Origin: an uncultured Lachnospiraceae bacterium
GTDB taxonomy: Bacteria > Bacillota > Clostridia > Lachnospirales > Lachnospiraceae
Assembly: GCA_934371475.1 (NCBI GenBank)
Contig: CAKRNX010000114.1
Span: 1 to 7,299 of the forward strand
Direction of reading: 5' to 3'
Length of the DNA stretch: 7,299 bases
The position numbers were made by a program, and so were the translations under genes. A model generated the notes under the pieces. The model worked only from the letters and a program-made list of their open reading frames with translations, was not told where the DNA came from and did no database searches. Positions 1-4,882 of this stretch are shown piece after piece (the stretch's first letter is position 1; every line of letters starts with the position of its first letter).

Positions 1-697
1 TTACTCCCTCAGAAGCAGTCACTGCACGTTTGCATTTTCTGCGGATTGTATCCGGATCGTCCATCAGATAGATACTGGCATTGGGATTTTCATCTGATTT
101 ACTCATCTTTCTGGAAGGATCCTGCAGACTCATAATCTTGGCTCCCACTTTGCCTACATAAGCCTCTGGGACTGTAAACACATCGCCGTAAATAGCGTTA
201 AATCTCTGTGCGATATCCCTGGTAATCTCAAGATGCTGCATCTGATCAATGCCCACCGGAACAACATCTGCCTGGTACAACAGAATGTCTGCCGCCATCA
301 GCACCGGATAAGTAAACAGACCTGCATTGATATTGTCCGCATGTTTGGCTGCCTTATCTTTAAACTGCGTCATACGGTTCAGCTCTCCCATATAGGTGAA
401 GCAGTTCAGGATCCATGCCAGCTCGGAATGTGCAGATACATGGGATTGATAATAAATGCAGTTTTTCTCCGGATCCAGTCCTGCCGCAATATAGAGCGTC
501 AGCAGCGCTCTTGCCCGCTTTCTTAACACAGCCGGATCCTGTCTGACTGTAATCGAATGAAGATCCACTACGCTGTAAAAACATTCATACTCATCAGCAA
601 GGCTGATCCAGTTTTTCAGCGCTCCAAGATAATTTCCCAAAGTCAAATTTCCTGTTGCCTGCATACCACTGAATAATACTTTTTTGTCGTTAATCAT
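1..697 (-). CDS. trpS: Tryptophanyl-tRNA synthetase, N-terminal 232 residues (3' end beyond left edge)
   Basis: Class I aminoacyl-tRNA synthetase that charges tRNA-Trp with tryptophan using ATP, in the cytoplasm. The translation starts MINDKKVLFSGMQATG and carries the family's HIGH-like signature at about residues 15-23 (TGNLTLGNY). It continues through the Rossmann core, including the DPVPVG-type region read here as DVVPVGIDQMQH, to a perfect KMSKS loop at residues 197-201. The visible part ends with the AVTASEGV stretch that follows KMSKS in bacterial TrpS. The family is usually about 330 residues, so roughly the last 100 are outside the window. The start ATG at 697-695 has a GGAG ribosome binding site at 708-705, 7 nt away. 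Upstream lies the hairpin-rich region 729-927, which has no T-box motif. Identity is secure from the sequence; regulation is unknown. Confidence 0.97.
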   Translation of the reverse strand, partial: MINDKKVLFSGMQATGNLTLGNYLGALKNWISLADEYECFYSVVDLHSITVRQDPAVLRKRARALLTLYIAAGLDPEKNCIYYQSHVSAHSELAWILNCFTYMGELNRMTQFKDKAAKHADNINAGLFTYPVLMAADILLYQADVVPVGIDQMQHLEITRDIAQRFNAIYGDVFTVPEAYVGKVGAKIMSLQDPSRKMSKSDENPNASIYLMDDPDTIRRKCKRAVTASEGV

Positions 698-722
698 TTC
701 TTTGCTCCAATCTCTTTTCTTT

Positions 723-751
723 AATATTGCTAAGCCCTCAGTAAAAGTAAA
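723..751 (-). promoter_or_regulatory. Possible weak promoter in front of trpS
   Basis: On the minus strand a TTTACT -35-like hexamer (751-746) is followed after 17 nt by AATATT (728-723). Each matches the sigma-A consensus at 4 of 6 positions. It would place transcription start about 15-20 nt before the trpS ATG, downstream of the hairpin cluster. The match is poor and trpS could instead be read from further upstream. Confidence 0.25.
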
Positions 752-927
752 GCAGACATTCGCAATCCGCTTTCGCTGCTTGCTCATGAACGCAGTCACT
801 TCGCGACTGTCAGCGGGAATTTTTAACTCCCACTGATTAAGCATCCCTCTGCCCCTCGCTTAGTGCTCCGCGCACCCGAAGCGGGGGAAGGACTTATTCC
901 TCGTTCAAGAACACCCCTGTATTCTTG
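729..927 (-). ncRNA. Putative structured RNA or RNA-type repeat: five consecutive hairpins upstream of trpS
   Basis: Reading the minus strand from 927 to about 757 gives five hairpins in a row. (1) 927-906: 9-bp stem, AGGG loop. (2) 887-852: CCCC/GGGG and CGCTT/AAGCG helices with a bulged A, topped by a GTGC/GCAC stem. (3) 835-811: 10-bp stem, TAAAA loop. (4) 809-793: 7-bp stem closed on GAA. (5) 788-757: stem with tandem G-A pairs and a GAAA loop. G-U wobbles in hairpins 1, 3 and 4 and the G-A pairs in hairpin 5 would be C-A or C-T mismatches on the plus strand, so a minus-strand RNA fits better. No gene is visible here. None of the hairpins is followed by a T-run, so they are not intrinsic terminators, and there is no AGGGTGG T-box motif. 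It could be a trpS leader, an independent small RNA or a dispersed repeat. The family is not recognised. Confidence 0.5.
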
Positions 928-944
928 CTGCAAAGTGCTGTCTT

Positions 945-1601
945 TTACATCGGATATCCTTTCAGATAATAATCTTTCACAAAGCGAACCAGCTCCGCCT
1001 CTCCTCTCTGATCCAGGATCTTCAGCATCCTCTCCAGCTCCCTGGCTGTCTTTGGATGCATCAGATAATGGCTTTTCCCATTGAGAAAATATTTCAGCGG
1101 CTCATGCTGATTATAATCTTTTTTTAGATAGGTTTTGGATGCTGCAATCCGGTCCATGAGCATTTCCGCTACATATCTGCGGGGCATCTGCACAGGAACT
1201 ACCGGACTTTCGCCAGCCTTTCTGTTTAGTCCGTAGTCCGTCCAAAACTCAAAATGGTGACGGTTCCTGCCCTTGTGGTGCATCCATGCATAGGAATAAC
1301 CCTTGTCTTCCCGTTCTCCGTTATTGGGACTGCGCTTGCCATCCTGATAATAGCGGCACCCCATCAGGAATTCTGCCGGCATGTACTTGGACATATCATG
1401 CATAATTCCCTGATAATACAGGCCGATGGTGAAACATTCCTTCATTACCTGAATTTTATGCTCTGTAATCGTCTTAAAATGACCTACAGCCTTATCAAGC
1501 GTAATCTGACTGTTTCCAGATTTGCTGACAGGGCTGTATTCGCCATAACTGTTTTTGCGGTATTCCCGCTTTTGATTTTTTGACTGTGTTCTTTCCTTCA
1601 T
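945..1601 (-). CDS. DUF5662 family protein of unknown function
   Basis: A 218-residue soluble protein with no signal peptide or membrane segment, resembling the DUF5662 family; its function is not known. Visible landmarks are HFKTITEHK (41-49), HDMSK (68-72), FLMGCRYYQ (78-86), SPNN (91-94) and a striking HHKGRNRHHFEFW block (108-120). H48, H68-D69 and D150 are spaced like the metal ligands of an HD-type site, but that is inference. The first 38 or so residues are a basic, polar extension before the family-like core. The ATG at 1601 is supported by AAGGA at 1615-1611, 9 nt upstream, and no good internal start is seen. The start overlaps the stop of the GlgX-like gene as ATGA, which suggests translational coupling. 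Family assignment is from memory of the motif pattern. Confidence 0.78.
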   Translation of the reverse strand: MKERTQSKNQKREYRKNSYGEYSPVSKSGNSQITLDKAVGHFKTITEHKIQVMKECFTIGLYYQGIMHDMSKYMPAEFLMGCRYYQDGKRSPNNGEREDKGYSYAWMHHKGRNRHHFEFWTDYGLNRKAGESPVVPVQMPRRYVAEMLMDRIAASKTYLKKDYNQHEPLKYFLNGKSHYLMHPKTARELERMLKILDQRGEAELVRFVKDYYLKGYPM

Positions 1602-3472
1602 TTTTTACTGTCCTTACTCTTTTCTTTGCTGTCTTCCGCTTTCTCTTTTTCCGAAACAGACTCCAGCACGACAATACTCCGTCCCGGCATTTTCAGTTCT
1701 TTACCGTCAACCTGAATCTCCTCATCGGCAGTACTCAACACCTGTTTCCAGCACATTCCATCCGGAAGATGCGGAAGTGCCAGTCCCTGCGTATCCCAGT
1801 GAAAATTGTATCCTACATAGAGGAAACCGTCCTCATCTGCATATTTTCCACAGTACATCAGACCCACATGGCGGTTCTGATACTCGAAATCACCGTACCA
1901 AGCCCGGCTTCCATGACAGGAAAAATCCGGATAACCGCAGGAAAGAGTATCACTGCCTGTAAATGCATGTGGCATATGCAAAATCCGGTGTGTTTTTCGG
2001 AACTGCACCAGCTCTTTTACAAACAATGTCAGCTCCTGCATGCTCTTTTCCCGGCTCCAGTCTACCCATGTCAGCTCACTGTCATGACAGTATGGATTAT
2101 TGTTGCCATTCTGAGAATTGCCAAACTCATCACCGGCCAGCAGCATTGGAGTCCCCTGCGCCAGCAACATCATCGCAAACGCGTTTTTCATCTGACGCAT
2201 GCGAAGTCTCATAATCAGCCGCTTTTTCGTTGGTCCTTCTATGCCGCAGTTCCAGCTGTAATCACAGGGAGAGCCGTCTCGTCCCTGTTCTCCATTTTCT
2301 TCGTTATGTTTTTTATCGTAAGACACCAGATCCATTAGTGTAAATCCGTCATGTCCCGTCATATAATTGAGTATACCCTTTTCCTCCGGGTTGTACCGAA
2401 CTCTGTCTACAAAAGCCGACAGCTGACCTTCATCCCCCTTCAACAATCTCCTGGCCGTAACCTTAAAACTGTCATTGCACTCTGAAAATCTGCGTTTTGT
2501 GTTCTGCCGCCGTCCCATATAGTCTGATGGAACATACCCCGCATAGAACCGGCTCGCAGAAAGCACCGGGTACCGCGTCAGCATACGAACCGCATTCTGG
2601 TCCATCAAAAGTGAAAAGCCATCCACATGATACTCCTGAACCCACCAGGCCAGGCAATCTGCCGCCATCACAGGATCTGCCGGATCCGGGAAGGCAAACT
2701 CCATGATCACTTCTATTTCATTCTCATGAAATGCTCTGACCATCTGTTTAAACTCGCGGACAGGATCTCCCGATGCGCTGTAGGAAAGCTTGGGGGCATA
2801 ATAATATCCTGGAATATAACCCCAGTAATTCAAACGCTCTATAGTCTCCTGCATTACCCCGTTGCTCCCCACCGGCGGCTCTTCCTTCATAATCTCATCA
2901 AACTCATATGCCGGCATCAGGATCACCTGATTAACTCCCAGCTCCTTCAAATAAGGGATTTTCTCCTGAAGTCCCAGGAAAGTCCCCTTATGCCTTACTT
3001 TTGAATTTTTCTGACGGGTAAATCCTCTCACATGCAGATGATAAGCAATGATATCTTCACATGGAAGATCCAAACTACATCGATCCTCTCCCCAGTCAAA
3101 CGTCTCTGAAGGAAATGCACCTCTCACCTGATGGCTGACAGGGCGAACCGAATCTGCAAATATTCTGCGGCCAAGTACAAGCCTGGCAGCAGGATCCGTC
3201 ACAATCTCCGATCCGATTTTAAAATTGTACTCGTACTGATCCGATGAAATCCCCGACACTTTTACCGTACGCACGCTACCGCTGTATCCATTTTCCGGAA
3301 ATGGTATTTCTTTTACCGGATCTGTCTGTCCTTTTCTGTACAGAAGCAGACTTGCTGCCTCCCCGGCAGGAACCGCCGCAGAAAACGTAATCCCGTCAGT
3401 CTCCAGGCTGGCTCCCATTCTGTAATAAATGCCGTCCAATACGGCTATCTGTTTTTCTCTACTTCCTGCCAT
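1598..3472 (-). CDS. GlgX/isoamylase-like GH13 protein, apparently lacking catalytic residues
   Basis: A 624-residue cytoplasmic protein related to glycogen debranching enzymes (GlgX, isoamylase, pullulanase), which hydrolyse alpha-1,6 branches. A CBM48-like N-terminal domain spans about 12-110. The (beta/alpha)8 domain starts near IAYHLHVRGFT (142-152) and keeps family segments such as HKGTF (161-165), NYWGYIPGYYYAPK (215-228), GHDGFTLMDLVSY (373-385), QGTPMLLAGDEFGNSQ (439-454) and GNNNPYCHD (456-464). GH13 region I, normally DVVYNH, reads EFAFPD (258-263). Region II, normally GFRFD, reads GFSLL (285-289), so the nucleophile position is Leu289. In region III the acid/base Glu position reads Gly312 (SRFYAG). 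Only H374-D375 of region IV remain. The insert between regions I and II is largely missing. A Lys/Ser/Glu-rich tail (606-624) ends the protein. GGAGG at 3485-3481 supports the start. It is probably a pseudoenzyme, perhaps glucan-binding; default annotation as an active debranching enzyme is doubtful. Confidence 0.85.
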   Translation of the reverse strand: MAGSREKQIAVLDGIYYRMGASLETDGITFSAAVPAGEAASLLLYRKGQTDPVKEIPFPENGYSGSVRTVKVSGISSDQYEYNFKIGSEIVTDPAARLVLGRRIFADSVRPVSHQVRGAFPSETFDWGEDRCSLDLPCEDIIAYHLHVRGFTRQKNSKVRHKGTFLGLQEKIPYLKELGVNQVILMPAYEFDEIMKEEPPVGSNGVMQETIERLNYWGYIPGYYYAPKLSYSASGDPVREFKQMVRAFHENEIEVIMEFAFPDPADPVMAADCLAWWVQEYHVDGFSLLMDQNAVRMLTRYPVLSASRFYAGYVPSDYMGRRQNTKRRFSECNDSFKVTARRLLKGDEGQLSAFVDRVRYNPEEKGILNYMTGHDGFTLMDLVSYDKKHNEENGEQGRDGSPCDYSWNCGIEGPTKKRLIMRLRMRQMKNAFAMMLLAQGTPMLLAGDEFGNSQNGNNNPYCHDSELTWVDWSREKSMQELTLFVKELVQFRKTHRILHMPHAFTGSDTLSCGYPDFSCHGSRAWYGDFEYQNRHVGLMYCGKYADEDGFLYVGYNFHWDTQGLALPHLPDGMCWKQVLSTADEEIQVDGKELKMPGRSIVVLESVSEKEKAEDSKEKSKDSKK

Positions 3473-3489
3473 TTCTGAGTCCTCCGCAC

Positions 3490-4245
3490 TTACAGATCAA
3501 TATCCAGCTCAACCGGGCAGTGATCCGATCCCATCACTTCAGTGTGAATGGATGCGCCTTTCAGACGATCCTCCAGACATCTGGAAACACAGAAATAATC
3601 AATTCTCCATCCGGCGTTTTTTTCTCTCGCCTTAAAGCGGTAAGACCACCAACTGTAAACGCCTTCCCGGTCCGGATAAAAATAACGGTAAGTATCAATA
3701 AAACCGGCATTCAGCATCTGACGGCATTTTTCTCTCTCTTCATCTGTGAAGCCCGCATTCTTGCGGTTTGTCTTAGGATTCTTCAGATCAATCTCCTCCC
3801 TAGCGACATTGAGATCTCCGCAGAATATCACCGGTTTTTTCTCTTCCAGACTCTTCAGGTACACAAGGAAATCATCCTCCCACCTCATTCGATACTCCAG
3901 ACGCGCCAGCTCTGCCTGGGAATTAGGTGTATAGACTGTCACCATATAAAAATCAGAATACTCCAGCGTAATCACTCTTCCCTCCCGGTCGTGCTCTTCT
4001 ATTCCAATCCCAAACTTCACCGACAGAGGCGCCCGCTTCGTAAAAATTGCGGTGCCGGAATATCCTTTTTTCTCTGCATAATTCCAGTACTGCTCATACC
4101 CCGGAGTTTCCAGGTCAATCTGGCCCTTCTGGAGTTTACTCTCCTGAATACAGAAAATATCCGCATCCGCTTCCTTCATATAGTTAAGGAAACCCTTCTG
4201 TACACAGGCTCTCAGGCCATTTACATTCCAGGAAATCAATTTCAT
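3490..4245 (-). CDS. exoA: Exodeoxyribonuclease III (AP endonuclease, ExoA/Xth type)
   Basis: Mg2+-dependent 3'-5' exonuclease and apurinic-site endonuclease of base excision repair, in the exonuclease-endonuclease-phosphatase fold. All catalytic signatures are present in the 251-residue product: ISWNVNGLRA with N7, IQESK with E35, YTPN at 105-108, GDLN with D144 and N146, and GSDHCP with D241 and H242. The length matches Bacillus subtilis ExoA (about 250). An upstream in-frame ATG at 4272 would add nine residues (MMTCEGEQK) unlike the family. The ATG at 4245 is chosen because the family begins MKLISWN and AAGGAG lies 8 nt upstream. It is the first gene of a minus-strand cluster; its stop is 17 nt before the GlgX-like start, and that gap contains the next ribosome binding site. 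It is divergent from the DUF1292 gene. Confidence 0.97.
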   Translation of the reverse strand: MKLISWNVNGLRACVQKGFLNYMKEADADIFCIQESKLQKGQIDLETPGYEQYWNYAEKKGYSGTAIFTKRAPLSVKFGIGIEEHDREGRVITLEYSDFYMVTVYTPNSQAELARLEYRMRWEDDFLVYLKSLEEKKPVIFCGDLNVAREEIDLKNPKTNRKNAGFTDEEREKCRQMLNAGFIDTYRYFYPDREGVYSWWSYRFKAREKNAGWRIDYFCVSRCLEDRLKGASIHTEVMGSDHCPVELDIDL

Positions 4246-4253
4246 TTTCTGCT

Positions 4254-4259
4254 CTCCTT
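4254..4259 (-). promoter_or_regulatory. Ribosome binding site deciding the exoA start
   Basis: The minus strand reads AAGGAG at 4259-4254, 8 nt before the ATG at 4245. This favours that start over the in-frame ATG at 4272, which would place this site inside the coding sequence. Confidence 0.85.
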
Positions 4260-4279
4260 CGCACGTCATCATTTTTCTT

Positions 4280-4292
4280 CTTAATTATTAAG
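4280..4292. repeat. 13-nt palindrome in the exoA/DUF1292 promoter region
   Basis: CTTAATTATTAAG has 6-bp arms around a central T. It overlaps the proposed exoA -10 region, so it could be an operator. It is AT-rich and short, so it may also be chance. Confidence 0.3.
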
Positions 4293-4312
4293 TATATCAT
4301 TTTTTGTCACAA
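4284..4312 (-). promoter_or_regulatory. Candidate promoter for the exoA cluster
   Basis: The minus strand has TTGTGA (4312-4307), a 17-nt spacer and AATAAT (4289-4284), matching the sigma-A consensus at 4 and 5 of 6 positions. A TATACT at 4296-4291 is an alternative -10, but its -35 is poor. Transcription would start about 30 nt before the exoA ATG. The exact elements are uncertain, though a promoter here is expected because this is the head of a divergent gene cluster. Confidence 0.45.
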
Positions 4313-4333
4313 TTTCATACCCCTGCATCTAAT
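4304..4333 (+). promoter_or_regulatory. Candidate sigma-A promoter for the DUF1292 gene
   Basis: TTGTCA (4304-4309) and TCTAAT (4328-4333), each 5 of 6 to consensus, are separated by 18 nt. Transcription would start near 4340, leaving a leader of about 70 nt before the ATG at 4410. A second, weaker candidate is TTGCAT (4340-4345) with TAAAGT (4363-4368). The -35 overlaps that of the opposing exoA promoter. Confidence 0.5.
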
Positions 4334-4394
4334 TATTTCTTGCATTTCATATATATATTTGATAAAGTAAGAGATGTCAAATAATAATTATTAT

Positions 4395-4400
4395 GAGAGG
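4395..4400 (+). promoter_or_regulatory. Ribosome binding site deciding the DUF1292 start
   Basis: GAGAGG at 4395-4400 lies 9 nt before the ATG at 4410. The earlier in-frame ATG at 4374 has no comparable site and would add a 12-residue polar leader (MSNNNYYERYLT). Confidence 0.65.
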
Positions 4401-4409
4401 TATTTAACT

Positions 4410-4784
4410 ATGAGCGATAAAAATTCATGTAACGGCGACTGCGCCGCATGCGGTTCTGACTGTGTTCCCGGCAGCGACGGAAATGCCACCGTTACGTTAA
4501 ATCTGGATGACGGCACTACCGTAGAATGTGCAGTTTTAACCATTTATCCGGCTGCAGGCAAAGAATACATTGCCCTTCTTCCTCTGGACGAAAACGGTGA
4601 AAACGAGGATGGGGAAGTATATCTCTACCGCTTCACACAGGAAAACGGCGAACCCATACTGGAAAACATCGAAGATGACGACGAATACGAGGCTGCTTCC
4701 GATGGTTTTGATCAGTGGCTGGATGATCAGGAATTCGATGATCTGGTTTACGAAGATACCGACGAGACAACTGATGCTAACTGA
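4410..4784 (+). CDS. Small acidic DUF1292 protein with N-terminal cysteine cluster
   Basis: A 124-residue, strongly acidic cytoplasmic protein. The core from about residue 28 (TVTLNLDDGTTVECAVLTIY, then KEYIALLPLD, then GEVYLYRF) has the short beta-rich layout of the DUF1292 family, common in Firmicutes and of unknown function. The C-terminal third is dominated by Asp and Glu (ENIEDDDEYEAASDGFDQWL and onward). The first 20 residues hold four cysteines as C-X3-C-X2-C-X3-C (C7, C11, C14, C18), which could bind zinc or another metal; this is inference from spacing. The start at 4410 is preferred to 4374 because of its ribosome binding site. It is a single gene, divergent from exoA and convergent with the helicase, ending at a strong terminator. 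In many Firmicutes DUF1292 genes sit near RNA-quality or DNA-repair genes, but no partner is evident here. Confidence 0.85.
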   Translation: MSDKNSCNGDCAACGSDCVPGSDGNATVTLNLDDGTTVECAVLTIYPAAGKEYIALLPLDENGENEDGEVYLYRFTQENGEPILENIEDDDEYEAASDGFDQWLDDQEFDDLVYEDTDETTDAN

Positions 4785-4820
4785 TCTGTTGTATACCCTG
4801 TCGGTATTTTAGACATGTTT

Positions 4821-4859
4821 AAAAAGGCTGTTTTCCACAGACAGAAAACGGCCTTTTTT
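4821..4859. terminator. Bidirectional intrinsic terminator between DUF1292 and helicase genes
   Basis: A 15-bp stem (4821-4835 with 4844-4858) encloses an 8-nt loop. The plus strand has A-run, GGCTGTTTTC, loop, GAAAACGGCC and then six T. The one imperfect pair (T4829 with G4850) is a G-U wobble in the plus-strand RNA and an A-C mismatch in the minus-strand RNA. It lies 37 nt past the DUF1292 stop and 12 nt past the helicase stop, so it serves both converging genes. Confidence 0.92.
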
Positions 4860-4862
4860 AAT

Positions 4863-4882
4863 ACTCAATATCACTCAATATC
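4863..4882. repeat. Tandem 10-bp duplication at the helicase stop codon
   Basis: ACTCAATATC occurs twice head to tail (4863-4872 and 4873-4882). The helicase TGA stop (4873-4871) lies on the junction. With one copy removed, the reading frame would end Asp-Ile-Glu-Tyr-stop rather than Asp-Ile-Glu-stop, so the duplication shortens the protein by one residue. Confidence 0.8.

Noticed and set aside
906..927. Intrinsic terminator after the DUF5662 gene
   Set aside because: The 9-bp hairpin is good but is followed by GAACGAGG, not a T-run.
698..944. T-box riboswitch or Trp attenuator ahead of trpS
   Set aside because: There is no AGGGTGG-type antiterminator sequence, no terminator with a T-run, and no leader peptide with tandem Trp codons.
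863..1084. Small plus-strand open frame across the intergenic region
   Set aside because: It runs antisense into the DUF5662 gene, has no ribosome binding site, and its bases form the minus-strand hairpins.
1580..2338. Long plus-strand open frame (252 codons) opposite the GlgX-like gene
   Set aside because: It has no ribosome binding site and no family resemblance, and it lies entirely antisense to well-supported coding sequence.
3520..4284. Plus-strand open frame (254 codons) opposite exoA
   Set aside because: It is the antisense shadow of a gene with all exonuclease III motifs; its composition is implausible and it has no start signal.
4374..4409. Earlier ATG for the DUF1292 protein
   Set aside because: There is no good ribosome binding site, whereas GAGAGG is correctly placed for the ATG at 4410.
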